NCBI GenBank assembly: GCA_965263155.1
Contig: OZ253586.1
Coordinates: 1,984,001-2,048,000, forward strand
Length of the DNA: 64,000 bases
Reading direction: 5' to 3'
Origin: JAAXIE01 sp965263155
Lineage (GTDB): Bacteria; Chloroflexota; Dehalococcoidia; Lucifugimonadales; JAAXIE01
Below, in pieces: positions 42,886 through 51,905 of the stretch. The notes beneath the pieces are model-generated. The model saw nothing but the letters and a program-made list of their open reading frames with translations, was not told where the DNA came from and did no database searches. How positions within the stretch are numbered: position 1 is the stretch's first letter; each line of letters starts with the position of its first letter. Position numbers and translations under genes: made by a program.

Positions 42886-43326
42886 CAACAAGCTCCCTTT
42901 CGTCTAACGTCTCTTTCATTATATCAGCAAACCGCACGGTATCGAGATGACTTTAACCGGGTCCATCGACGAGTTTTGAACAAAAGTGCACCCTCATCGC
43001 GCACTGCAGAACCATGTGCCATCTAGTTGACTCTCACCCTGCGGACCGACCTTGTTCCAACTGTGTTGGCCATGACGGTATCACAACGAGAGCAGTCAAC
43101 GATACATTGTACTATGACCTGATTGGCGAACATGTGCGAGTCTGTACCGAAAGAAGCAACCAGCCAGTATCGAAGTCTGTCCTGACCTGCGCATGCCGGT
43201 CGCAACAGCATATTCATTCAGAAGGTAGCGATTATTCATGGTTCGCCCGACACCAGCGGCATCTCGTCTCAGTTATCGGACTTGGAGGCAAGGGGTTTGA
43301 GACGCTGCACGAATGCGGGCCAATCG
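42886..43326. other. 441-bp gap; promoter at left end, otherwise nothing seen
   Basis: Apart from the promoter at 42918-42926 I see no gene, hairpin or repeat. Short frames on both strands have no ribosome site. Confidence 0.55.
42918..42926 (-). promoter_or_regulatory. Extended -10 promoter of the AT-hook gene
   Basis: On the minus strand TGATATAAT is a perfect TATAAT with an extended TGn. It lies 33 nt before the ATG at 42885. No good -35 is visible, which is usual for extended -10 promoters. Confidence 0.55.
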
Positions 43327-44205
43327 TCACGGTTCCGAGGCTGTAGCCTTGCGCACTCGTACTTCGACCGCGAGTTCTGAATCGCCCCCACCTATGAAGA
43401 TGCCTCGGATGGGTGCAACGTCTTGGTAGTCGCGGCCGATTCCGACGCGGATGTGCCTCTCGTCGGCTAGGCAACGGTTGGTAGGGTCGAAGCCTACCCA
43501 GCCCAAGCTAGGCAGCAGGCACTCAACCCAAGCATGGGATGCGGCTTCCGGTGCCGCGTCATAGTCTTGCCACTTCACGTACAGGTAGCCGGAGACGTAG
43601 CGCGCAGGTATGCCCCAGCCACGGGCCACGGTGATCATCACATGGGCATAGTCCTGGCACACGCCCTGTCTCCACTCCAGAATGTGCTCAATGGGAGAGA
43701 TTGCCGACGTTGTACCGGGAACGTACTGGAAGTTGTCGTGGAGGGCCTCGGAGAGACGTCGCAACGTCTGTAACGGCCCATCTTTCGCCTTGATGCCCGC
43801 CTCATCGACAAAACTCGCGAGCGCGTCCGAGGGACGAGCAAAGGCGCTAGGTTTCAGGAATTCCCAGTGTTTGAAGGAGCCTTGCCACGAGCGAATTTCA
43901 TCCCATGCCTCGATACCCACTGAGTCAGGCAGAGGATCTGCGTAGCTCCGTGCTACCGTGGACCGCGAGGTGACCTCCAGCATGTCGAACTGTGTCTGGA
44001 TGTTGAGGACGTGCTTGGTGTTGCCAAAAACGTCCGACTCCAATGTAGGCGACGCCGCGGGGACGGTGCTCAGATTGAAGTCAATGACCTGCTGGAGCTC
44101 GTCGTGGCGTGGTTTGAGGCAAAGGGATAGTGAGCAACTTCGCACCGGGAGAGAATAACGATAACGGGAGATGTGCTCGACAACATAGAGTGCCGTGGAG
44201 ACCAT
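43327..44205 (-). CDS. Transglutaminase-like protein of the ATP-grasp/alpha-E cluster
   Basis: 292 residues: an N-terminal beta-rich transglutaminase-associated domain (VEHISRYRYSLPV) and a transglutaminase core with triad C183 (GVCQDYAH), H224 (SHAWVEC) and D240 (GFDPTNR). Bacterial members mostly hydrolyse or form amide bonds in peptides. The gene starts 4 bp after the alpha-E gene ends. Together with the alpha-E and ATP-grasp proteins this is a widely conserved set thought to make and trim a peptide-like compound. Confidence 0.88.
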   Translation of the reverse strand: MVSTALYVVEHISRYRYSLPVRSCSLSLCLKPRHDELQQVIDFNLSTVPAASPTLESDVFGNTKHVLNIQTQFDMLEVTSRSTVARSYADPLPDSVGIEAWDEIRSWQGSFKHWEFLKPSAFARPSDALASFVDEAGIKAKDGPLQTLRRLSEALHDNFQYVPGTTSAISPIEHILEWRQGVCQDYAHVMITVARGWGIPARYVSGYLYVKWQDYDAAPEAASHAWVECLLPSLGWVGFDPTNRCLADERHIRVGIGRDYQDVAPIRGIFIGGGDSELAVEVRVRKATASEP

Positions 44206-44209
44206 AGGA

Positions 44210-45178
44210 CTACCGTGGTGACGCGTCTTCGATGGGGTAGTCGAAGTAGGCTTGAATTACCAGACGATGTAACTCTCGGCCATCGTTCCGTACTCGCTGC
44301 AGCAATTCGCGCCGGTCTTCGGTGTCGGGCCAATCGTAGTGGAGGCGCGCGGCCATTCGTCCAGCCAACCGGCGCGCCGCCCCGCTGACCCTTGGGTTAG
44401 GACCACTAGCAATCGACTCGAGATTGGATACCGTCCTATCCAGTGAGCGGCAGAGGGAATTAGGCAACAGAGGGTCGGTGGCCAGCAGGTCAAACACCTG
44501 GTCTGGGACTACTTCCACGCTGAAGCTGTGATTGTACGCTTCCACCGCATGGTAGACCCGAAGCAGGCTGGTCCAGTCAGACTCGAAATGCTCTTCGGAG
44601 AGGGCTATGGAGTCCAACTGCGCTAAGAAGAGGGCGGTGGACATCTGGCTCCACTCGATGAAACGGCCAAGCTGCATGAATCGCCAGCCCTCATCGCGGT
44701 ACATGGTAGCGGCTGCGACACCGGCGAACCGGTCCATTTCGGCGGCAGTGTCGGCATAGAAACCCTCAGGTGATGTCAGCCAGATGTCCTGGATTGTGAG
44801 CTTCTGGATTCGCAGATAGCTGAGGTTGAGAGTGGTCCACAGCTCGCCACTGATGCAGTGACGCATCTGCCGCGCGCTCTCCCGACCCATGTAGAAGCAG
44901 CTCCAGACTGAATCCGGATTGGAGCGTTCGAAGGTCAGGTCGTCGGCCAAGGTGTACGAGTCAGCCAAGGTGAAGTCGTCGCTGACGGACTGCTCCAGAC
45001 TGCCCCCAGGTGGCGTGCGGTTCAGGCCGCCGTAGATGCGCATCCAACCAAAATGGATGTCGCGTATGGGCCGGTCCACCAAAGCCTCGCTCTGCAACCG
45101 CAATAGGCGGCATAGGAACTCGGCCCGCTCCAGATAACGGCCCATCCAATAAAGCCCTTGCGCACTACGAGAGAGCAT
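44210..45178 (-). CDS. Alpha-E domain protein (DUF403)
   Basis: 322 residues. LSRSAQGLYWMGRYLERAEF is the family start, and the rest is all-helical with conserved acidic residues (FYMGRESARQMRHCISGELW, FIEWSQMSTALFL). Its chemistry is not known; it always travels with circularly permuted ATP-grasp enzymes and transglutaminases. The ATG is 5 bp after the ATP-grasp stop codon. Confidence 0.88.
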   Translation of the reverse strand: MLSRSAQGLYWMGRYLERAEFLCRLLRLQSEALVDRPIRDIHFGWMRIYGGLNRTPPGGSLEQSVSDDFTLADSYTLADDLTFERSNPDSVWSCFYMGRESARQMRHCISGELWTTLNLSYLRIQKLTIQDIWLTSPEGFYADTAAEMDRFAGVAAATMYRDEGWRFMQLGRFIEWSQMSTALFLAQLDSIALSEEHFESDWTSLLRVYHAVEAYNHSFSVEVVPDQVFDLLATDPLLPNSLCRSLDRTVSNLESIASGPNPRVSGAARRLAGRMAARLHYDWPDTEDRRELLQRVRNDGRELHRLVIQAYFDYPIEDASPR

Positions 45179-45183
45179 TTACG

Positions 45184-46617
45184 TTAGTCCTCCAGCACCC
45201 AAAGGTCTTTGCCGCCCCCGCCTTGGCTGGAGTTGACCACCAAGCTGCCTCGACGAAGGGCCACGCGACAGAATGCTCCGGGCACCATGCGCGTCTCGCG
45301 TCCGTGCAGCACAAAGGGACGCAGGTCCACATGTCGCGGCTCGAAGTTGCCGTCGATCAGGCACGGGGAGCGGGAGAGGGCCAGCACCGGCTGAGAGATG
45401 AAATCAGAGGGGTCGGCCCGCAGCTCGAGGGCGTAGTCTTCGCGCTCCTGCTTCGTGGCGTGGGGACCGATCAGCATGCCATAGCCGCCGGAGCCTCCTA
45501 CACGCTTCACCACTAGGTTAGCCAAGTTATCCAAGGTGTATTCCAAATCTTGGGGACGTCGGCAGAGATAGGTCTCCACGCTGGCTAGGATGGGCTCCTC
45601 GGACAGGTAGTAGCGGACCATATCGCCCACGTAGGCGTATACGCTCTTGTCGTCGGCCACTCCGGTACCTGGTGCATTCACCAGAGCTACGTTACCCAGC
45701 TTGTAGGCATGGAGCAGCCCCGGGACGCCCAGAAGAGAGTCGGGGCGAAAGACCAGCGGGTCGAGAAAGTCGTCATCCACGCGTCGGTACACCACGTCCA
45801 CACGACGCAGACCTGTGGTGGTCCGCATGTAGACGAACCCTTCGTCGACCAGCAGATCACGACCTTCCACCAATTCTGCCCCGAGCTCGCGGGCTAGGAA
45901 CATGTGCTCATAAAAGGCCGAGTTGTAGACGCCGGGTGTCAGCAGGGCGATGCACGGTTCAGAACGGCCACCCGGCGCCATCTCCTGAAGGGTAGTTAGC
46001 AGCATGCGCCCGTAGTGTTCCACCTCCTGTACTTGGGAGCTCCGGTAAAGGCGGCGCAAATTGGCCTTCACCGACTTTCGGTTGGCAATCATGTAGGACA
46101 CTCCCGAAGGAACGCGCAGATTGTCCTCCAACACCTTGAAGCCATCGTTGGTGCGTACCAAGTCGGTACCGCAGATGGAGACCCATGTGCCGTGAGGGGC
46201 GGAGAAGCCTCGCATCTCCATGCGGTACTGAGGGCACTCGCGTACCACGTCTACGGGAATGACTCCGTCCTCGATAATACGGGCTTCGTTGTATACGTCC
46301 TGAAGGAAGAAGTTCAACGCTTTGAGACGCTGGGTCAAGCCCCTTTCCAAGAAGCGCCACTCGGATGCGGAGATTACCCGTGGCAGGCAGTCCACAGGTA
46401 TGATTCGCTCCTCACCCTCCTCGTCGCCGTAGACGGTGAAAGAGATGCCCTCGTTGGAGAAAGAGCGGGTGACTCTTTCCTGGATATTAGTGAGTTCGTT
46501 GGCCGACAACTCAGAGAGGGTCTCATGGAGACGCAGGCACTGCTCCCGAGGAGCGCCGTCGGCATGGAACATCTCATCATAGACGTCCGGGTCTAACTGA
46601 TAACCGTTAAAGTCCAT
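45184..46617 (-). CDS. Circularly permuted ATP-grasp protein (DUF404/DUF407)
   Basis: 477 residues. The markers LPRVISASEWRFLERGLTQR, LKALNFFLQDVYNEARIIED, GTDLVRTNDGFKVLEDNLRVPSGVSY and VKRVGGSGGYGMLIGP are those of the cp-ATP-grasp family, predicted to ligate amino acids or peptides using ATP. It is the first gene of the three-gene operon (ATP-grasp, alpha-E, transglutaminase) with gaps of 5 and 4 bp. The start at 46617 lies 44 bp after the histidine kinase gene, so the two groups may even share a message. Confidence 0.88.
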   Translation of the reverse strand: MDFNGYQLDPDVYDEMFHADGAPREQCLRLHETLSELSANELTNIQERVTRSFSNEGISFTVYGDEEGEERIIPVDCLPRVISASEWRFLERGLTQRLKALNFFLQDVYNEARIIEDGVIPVDVVRECPQYRMEMRGFSAPHGTWVSICGTDLVRTNDGFKVLEDNLRVPSGVSYMIANRKSVKANLRRLYRSSQVQEVEHYGRMLLTTLQEMAPGGRSEPCIALLTPGVYNSAFYEHMFLARELGAELVEGRDLLVDEGFVYMRTTTGLRRVDVVYRRVDDDFLDPLVFRPDSLLGVPGLLHAYKLGNVALVNAPGTGVADDKSVYAYVGDMVRYYLSEEPILASVETYLCRRPQDLEYTLDNLANLVVKRVGGSGGYGMLIGPHATKQEREDYALELRADPSDFISQPVLALSRSPCLIDGNFEPRHVDLRPFVLHGRETRMVPGAFCRVALRRGSLVVNSSQGGGGKDLWVLED

Positions 46618-46661
46618 CGCAGTCCGTTTACGCCTCTACTCGTGCCGTCTCGGCTTCTTCC

Positions 46662-48893
46662 TCAGCAAAGTTCGTCATCGTTATCCGAGCTATGCTGGTC
46701 TTGGGTGTTTTCGTGCACCTGCTCTTGGTCTATGGCAGGCGGCGGTGCCAAGGGCAACGATATACTCATCAGGGTGAACTCGCCCGGCTCCGATTGGACG
46801 TCAATGGAGCCGCCGTGTTTCCGGATAATATCGGCGGACATCGCCAAGCCCAATCCGGTCCCCTTGTCCGTAGGCTTGGTCGTGTAGAAGGGGAGGAATA
46901 TCTTCTCGATGACCTCTGGCGGCATCCCAGTGCCGTTGTCCCTGATGCCGATTTCGGCATGGTCTTCACACCGCTTGGTCGTCAATAGCAGGGTCGGCAT
47001 GTATGAGCCATTACCGGAGGCAACTAGCCTACGCCTCTTCTCGTCTGTCGCGTAGCAAGCGTTGCTCACCATGTTGAGGAACACTCGCCCTATCTCTTGG
47101 GGGATCACTTCGATGTCTCCCATGTCGGGGTCAAGCTCTTGCAGCATGTCCAACTGGAAGTCGGCATCGGTGGCCCGAGCGCTATGGTATGCCAACCGCG
47201 CATGTTCATCCAGTAGGTTGTTGATGTTCGACAACTGGCTCACTCCTGAATCACGCCCCATCTGGAGCATGTCTTGGACGATGCGGTTGGCACGCTCTCC
47301 ATGATTGCGTATCCGACCCAGATTGTCCCTCAGGTCGCCACATATGTCATCCACAAGCCCGCTTTGCTCGTCGCTCAGCGCCACGCTCCTGTCTTCGAGG
47401 ACTTCCGCCAGCTCAGTGATAAGCTCTTGGGAGACCTCGGAGAAGTTGTTGACGAAGTTCAGCGGGTTCCTTATCTCGTGGGCCACACCTGCCGTCAACT
47501 GACCCAGAGCAGCCAGCTTCTCGCGCATTACAATCTGGTCTTGGGCCCTCTGCAGGTCCTCCAAGACAACCTCAAGCTCCTCGTTCTTGCCCTGCAACTC
47601 ATCCGCCAGATGCTCCACTAAGTTAAGGCGCTGCACTTCGAGGGCATGCCTGCGGAATACCTCCAACGCAGCGGCCATCTCGGCTACTTCGTCCCTGCCC
47701 TCCACCTCCACCGTGCCTTCCAGATCGCCCTCTGCCATATGCCGCATTCGCTCGGAGAGGAACTTGAGACGGCTCACCAGCATGCGACCGACGAATAGCC
47801 AAGCGATGAGCCCGCCACCGACGACACTTATACCGGCGATGACCAGCAGGAGGGTCCGACCTGTAAGTATAGCTTGGCTGGAAGCCTCGGTTGCGCCTTG
47901 GGCGCTCAAACGGGCCACGCTGACTTGATCCGTGACGTCACCCAACATGGCAATCGCGATTTCACGGTTGCTGGCTAGCAGCTCTCGCTGGGTCTCCGCC
48001 AATGCCAGTCTACCTGCCAGCAAGTCAAAACCGTTATTCTCGCCGATCCCCAGTTCGAACAGACGATCGAATATGGGGGACACCTCGTCTTGCAGAGGAG
48101 ACCCTTCTAAACCCAACAGGTTGCGGTCTATCCGGCCCTTAGCGGCCTCGAACCGCTCTCGCAGGGGTTCTATCAGCGATGCCTCGGAGAGCGTGAAGGC
48201 ATTGGCCAAGAGCTCCATCGCGATGTTGGCATCCACCTGCAACTGGGCCAAATTGCGGTAGTAGCCGATCTCACTCTCGGAAAGGTGCACGGAGGTCTTC
48301 GCAGGTGGTTCGCCGAGTTCACGGTAACCCTTCATCAGATAGAACAGCTGGTCGTCGGTGGCTTGGACCAAGATTTTATCCAGCCCGTCTTCCCCATCTG
48401 CCGAGCCGGTGCGCACCACCGCTAGTTCCTTCTTAAGGGCCTCGGCCCCTTCATCAAGCCGGAAGGTCTCCGAAGTGGCCAACTCGATCTTCTCAATATT
48501 GTCGCTCAACGTATCGGCGTGTGCTCGAATTTTGCTGAAGCTCTCTTCCTCGGCTCCGGCCTGCTGCAACAGAGTCAGCTGGTCCTCGAAAGCCACATGG
48601 GACTCACGAATGTTCCGGACGACCTCATCGAACTCTTCGGGTGTAGATGCCACCGTGAGACGCGGGGCCGCCGCCACCAAGACTCCGCCATATTGGGCAA
48701 CGCCAAAGGAAGCTGCCATCTCAGGTATGCTGTTTTCGTTCACGCGGCTCTGAGCGTCCCCCACTCGGTTGAAGGAGAGCCACCCCACAACGCTGGCACA
48801 TACTGTGAGGGATATGGCACCCCAAATGGCCAAGTGGAGCTGTGTGGAGACGCGTGTGTGGCTATCCCACAGCTGCTTCAGGCGCTCCTTCAT
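46662..48893 (-). CDS. HAMP sensor histidine kinase of a partner-switching cassette
   Basis: 743 residues. Membrane segment 1 is about 20-40, then a long helical sensor region of about 300 residues, membrane segment 2 about 346-368, a HAMP domain to about 420, a coiled coil, HisKA with phospho-His H472 (AHEIRNPLNF), and a HATPase with NMVSNACYA, IRDNGTGMP and GTGLGLAMS. A complete kinase for a cassette that has its own response regulator. The ATG overlaps the stop of the binding-protein gene (ATGA), so the two are made together; the binding protein may sense the ligand and pass it to the kinase's outer domain. Confidence 0.9.
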   Translation of the reverse strand: MKERLKQLWDSHTRVSTQLHLAIWGAISLTVCASVVGWLSFNRVGDAQSRVNENSIPEMAASFGVAQYGGVLVAAAPRLTVASTPEEFDEVVRNIRESHVAFEDQLTLLQQAGAEEESFSKIRAHADTLSDNIEKIELATSETFRLDEGAEALKKELAVVRTGSADGEDGLDKILVQATDDQLFYLMKGYRELGEPPAKTSVHLSESEIGYYRNLAQLQVDANIAMELLANAFTLSEASLIEPLRERFEAAKGRIDRNLLGLEGSPLQDEVSPIFDRLFELGIGENNGFDLLAGRLALAETQRELLASNREIAIAMLGDVTDQVSVARLSAQGATEASSQAILTGRTLLLVIAGISVVGGGLIAWLFVGRMLVSRLKFLSERMRHMAEGDLEGTVEVEGRDEVAEMAAALEVFRRHALEVQRLNLVEHLADELQGKNEELEVVLEDLQRAQDQIVMREKLAALGQLTAGVAHEIRNPLNFVNNFSEVSQELITELAEVLEDRSVALSDEQSGLVDDICGDLRDNLGRIRNHGERANRIVQDMLQMGRDSGVSQLSNINNLLDEHARLAYHSARATDADFQLDMLQELDPDMGDIEVIPQEIGRVFLNMVSNACYATDEKRRRLVASGNGSYMPTLLLTTKRCEDHAEIGIRDNGTGMPPEVIEKIFLPFYTTKPTDKGTGLGLAMSADIIRKHGGSIDVQSEPGEFTLMSISLPLAPPPAIDQEQVHENTQDQHSSDNDDELC

Positions 48894-50194
48894 CGCACTA
48901 TGTCTCGCAAGGTGTCAATGGCGCGGTACTCCCCGTCGCGCCCTATCACCGTCAGAAATACTGCGTCGGACCCCTGATTGTCATTTTCGTCCTCATAGGT
49001 GAGGTCAAACCCATCAAGGTCGTCGCTGGTGGCTCGAAGGCCCGAGAGGAAACAGGAGCGGTCCAAGTCCCTCCCGCATCTCTCCAGCCCCGCAATGGCC
49101 AAGCGGCCAGCCAGATAGCCTTCTAAAGATACGAAGCCGGGAACGGCTTCTGGATCGTAATCTTGCAGAGCGTCCACGTAAGAATGGACTATCGGCGGTG
49201 AGTCTTCGGTTGGCACTGGGAACGGCACGACCTGTGTGACGAACACCCCTCTGCCCTCAGCGCCCAACTCGTTGGCGAGCGCATTGCTGCCGACGAAAGA
49301 GATGGTCATGAACACGGAGTTCACGCCCAAGTGCCTAGCCCATTTGATCAATTCCGCCACCTGTTGGTACGCGCCCACTACGATCACCGCTTGGGGCACT
49401 CCTCGGTTTAGGTCCAGCAAGCCTGTCTTGACCGCTAGGGTATTTCGCGTATACACGCCCACGGAGGCGGGTTCCATGCCAATGTCGTCCAAGGCGGTCA
49501 GGACACCATTGTAACCGGCGCGTCCATAGGAGTCGTCCTGGTACATGATGCCGATGCGCTGTATCCCAAGGTCTTCAGTCAGCCGGGTGACCATCTCCTT
49601 GGTTTCCTGGTTGTAGGAGGAGCGCAGGTTGATAACGGAATGCAAATCATCATCCCGCAGCAGACCCGCGCCGGTGAAGGGGGCAATGTAGGGAACGCCC
49701 CTAGATTCGGCCACCGGCACCGCCGAGCGAGACGTGGGCGTGCCCACTGCGCCAATAAGCGCGAACACGCCCTCTTCTTCAATCAGGCTGGTGGTGTTGG
49801 CGATAGCCTCTTCCGGCTCATAGACATCGTCCCGCGAAACTAACTTCAGCCTTCTGCCGTGCACTCCGGCAGCCTCGTTGGCCTCCTTGAAGGCAGCCAG
49901 AATGCCCATTCTCATACCGATACCCAGCTCTTCAGCACGACCGCTGAAGGCGGCAGACTGGCCAAAGAGCACTTGATCAGCGGTAATTCCCATCTCGTTG
50001 GGCGGGATGACGCTGGTTACGGTGGGGGAAGGCGTCTCTATCAGGGAGGGGTCAATGAGTGAACCGGGGCCGGATACGTCCGTGCGTCCCAGAACAAACC
50101 AAGTGATCAGGCTCACAGCGAAAGTCAGTGCGACTCCGCCTATGATGCCGAACACGAATATTATGTCCGTGGGTACCCTAGGAAGTCCTCTCAC
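48890..50194 (-). CDS. Membrane-anchored periplasmic ligand-binding protein (Leu/Ile/Val-binding fold)
   Basis: 434 residues. An uncleaved N-terminal anchor (about 10-36, IIFVFGIIGGVALTFAVSLI) is followed by a Ser/Pro/Thr spacer and a type I periplasmic binding fold (VLFGQSAAFSGRAEELGIGM, FALIGAVGTPTSRSAVPVAE, YQDDSYGRAGYNGVLTALDD). No permease or ABC ATPase is nearby; instead it overlaps both a HATPase gene (start GTGA, 4 bp) and the histidine kinase gene. It therefore looks like a sensor input, not a transporter part. Ligands of this fold are amino acids, amides, urea or aromatic acids. Confidence 0.88.
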   Translation of the reverse strand: MRGLPRVPTDIIFVFGIIGGVALTFAVSLITWFVLGRTDVSGPGSLIDPSLIETPSPTVTSVIPPNEMGITADQVLFGQSAAFSGRAEELGIGMRMGILAAFKEANEAAGVHGRRLKLVSRDDVYEPEEAIANTTSLIEEEGVFALIGAVGTPTSRSAVPVAESRGVPYIAPFTGAGLLRDDDLHSVINLRSSYNQETKEMVTRLTEDLGIQRIGIMYQDDSYGRAGYNGVLTALDDIGMEPASVGVYTRNTLAVKTGLLDLNRGVPQAVIVVGAYQQVAELIKWARHLGVNSVFMTISFVGSNALANELGAEGRGVFVTQVVPFPVPTEDSPPIVHSYVDALQDYDPEAVPGFVSLEGYLAGRLAIAGLERCGRDLDRSCFLSGLRATSDDLDGFDLTYEDENDNQGSDAVFLTVIGRDGEYRAIDTLRDIVR

Positions 50195-50610
50195 TCGACC
50201 CTACGCTTGACCAATGTCAGGTGGTTCTTCCCCTCCTCCCGTCTGTACTCCAGTTCATCCATCATCGTCCGCACTAGGTGAATGCCAAGCCCCCCGATGT
50301 CCCTGTCGCCCAAGCCGCCAGTCGTGTCCGGGAGCGGGGCGTCAATCAATGGATCGAAGGGCTTGCCGTCGTCGGTAATCTCGATGGTCAGAGCATCCGT
50401 CTCCGACACCAGTCTGATGCAAACTTCATGCAAGCCTCGCTCGTGGCCATAGTTCAACACGTTTAGCCACAGCTCTTCCAGCGCCAAGTTTACCTGGAAG
50501 GTAAGGGCAGGGGGCCAGTCTTCCCCTTCCCCAAAGTCCTCCACTACAGCGGCGAGGCGCTCCATCTCTTCGATTTTAGTCTCGACCCTGAGATCCAGCG
50601 TAGCACTCAA
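50191..50610 (-). CDS. RsbW-like anti-sigma/serine kinase HATPase
   Basis: 139 residues. N-box NLALEELWLNVLNYGH, G1 box DDGKPFDPL and GGLGIHLVRTMMDEL show a GHKL ATPase of the RsbW/SpoIIAB type, which phosphorylates STAS antagonists and binds a sigma factor or another target. No sigma factor gene is in the window. Gap of 9 bp to the phosphatase gene upstream and a 4-bp overlap with the binding-protein gene downstream. Confidence 0.88.
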   Translation of the reverse strand: MSATLDLRVETKIEEMERLAAVVEDFGEGEDWPPALTFQVNLALEELWLNVLNYGHERGLHEVCIRLVSETDALTIEITDDGKPFDPLIDAPLPDTTGGLGDRDIGGLGIHLVRTMMDELEYRREEGKNHLTLVKRRVE

Positions 50611-50619
50611 AGGCTTATC

Positions 50620-51783
50620 TCACTTGCAACACAGGGTTAGACATGTGATGTCGTCGGACTGGGCGGTGTCTCCGGCGAAGTCGTTTATCGCCTCGAACAC
50701 TGCCATGGTGGCCTCCTCTGGATCGGTGGGAGGATTTACACCAAAGAACTTGTACAACGGCTCCAAGCCGAACTCTTCATATTCGCTATTCATGGCCTCA
50801 GTGACGCCGTCGGTGTACAGAAGAACGGTGTCGCCTTGGGATAGGGTGACGGTGTTTTCTTCATATTCAAGGTCAGGGAACAGCCCCAACGCAATTCCCC
50901 CGGTCAACGGAAGCAACGTGCAACTGCCGTCCTTGTGGATGACCACAGGGCTGTTGTGGCCCCCGTTGGCGTAAGTGAACTCCCTCGTATGAGGGTCGAA
51001 CACCGCGTAGAGGATGGTGACGAACATGCCACCATCGTTGTCATCCTGAAGGAGGTCGTTGACCTCCTTCAGCACCGCGCCGGGCCTGTCGTGACCAATG
51101 GCTGATCCCTTCAGCAGGGTGCGGCTGGACATCATGAATAGGGCGGCCGGAACACCTTTGTCCGACACGTCCGCTACGGAAAGACCGATCTGGCCATCGC
51201 TCAAGTGCACTACATCAAAGAAGTCACCGCCCACGTTCCGGGCCGCCTGCATCTTCCCGTGCACTTTGTAGCTAGGATCGTCGGGGAACCGCGTCGGAAG
51301 GATGGATTGCTGCATGGTTCGGGCTACGTCCAGCTCATTTTGCAGCGCCACCAACTTGTCGCGGGTCGTCAGGGCCTCACGCCACTCGGACATGTTGCGC
51401 AAAGTCCGTTCAATAGTGACCTGCAGGTCCTCGAAGTCGAGGGGCTTGGTAACAAAGTCAAAAGCGCCCCGATTCATAGCAGTGCGTATGTTCTTCATGT
51501 CTCCATACGCCGAGATTATGACCGATCGGACATTTGGGTCTACTTTGGGTATCTGTTCCAGCAGCGTCAGCCCATCCATTTGAGGCATGTTGATATCCGA
51601 GAGGACCATGTCGACGTCCTCTTCCTGCTTGAGCACCTCCAAAGCTTCGACGCCGTTGTGGGCGAATACGAAGTTGTAGCGCCCCGCCCGGATACTACGT
51701 CGCATCCGCTGAAGCATAAGCGGTTCCAAGTCTGGTTCGTCATCGACAACCAGTATTTTGTAGCTCTCTTGACCATCCGTCAT
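50620..51783 (-). CDS. Response regulator with PP2C (SpoIIE/RsbU) phosphatase output
   Basis: 387 residues. Receiver domain with phospho-Asp D63 (SDINMPQMDG) and Lys113 (VTKPL), a helical linker with RTMQQSILP, then a PP2C-type phosphatase: ARNVGGDFFDVV, VADVSDKGVPAALFM, GGHNSPVV, YTDGVTEA and QSDDITCL carry the metal-binding Asp residues. Phosphorylation by the cassette's kinase should turn on removal of phosphate from the STAS protein. The ATG at 51783 begins MTDGQESYKILVVDDEP. Confidence 0.9.
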   Translation of the reverse strand: MTDGQESYKILVVDDEPDLEPLMLQRMRRSIRAGRYNFVFAHNGVEALEVLKQEEDVDMVLSDINMPQMDGLTLLEQIPKVDPNVRSVIISAYGDMKNIRTAMNRGAFDFVTKPLDFEDLQVTIERTLRNMSEWREALTTRDKLVALQNELDVARTMQQSILPTRFPDDPSYKVHGKMQAARNVGGDFFDVVHLSDGQIGLSVADVSDKGVPAALFMMSSRTLLKGSAIGHDRPGAVLKEVNDLLQDDNDGGMFVTILYAVFDPHTREFTYANGGHNSPVVIHKDGSCTLLPLTGGIALGLFPDLEYEENTVTLSQGDTVLLYTDGVTEAMNSEYEEFGLEPLYKFFGVNPPTDPEEATMAVFEAINDFAGDTAQSDDITCLTLCCK

Positions 51784-51830
51784 CCCATACCACTCCTACC
51801 TTGGCTTTGCCGTCCCCCAGTTACGTAAGG

Positions 51831-51870
51831 GTTCCGGCTGGACCGGAACGGCTGGACCGGAACGGCTGGA
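51831..51870. repeat. 14-bp tandem repeat and hairpin between the STAS and REC-PP2C genes
   Basis: GGCTGGACCGGAAC occurs at 51836-51849 and 51850-51863, with a third partial copy to 51870. GTTCCGG (51831-51837) also pairs with CCGGAAC (51843-51849) around ctgga. It sits in the only sizeable gap (122 bp) inside the signalling cassette, so it may set the ratio of STAS to the downstream proteins. Confidence 0.65.
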
Positions 51871-51905
51871 AATCATGAGTTAGTCGTCCCGTATCCTCGA
51901 ACAGG

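Noticed and set aside
43014..43346. 110-codon plus-strand frame in the gap before the transglutaminase gene
   Set aside because: No ribosome site, no domain, and it runs into the end of the transglutaminase gene on the other strand.
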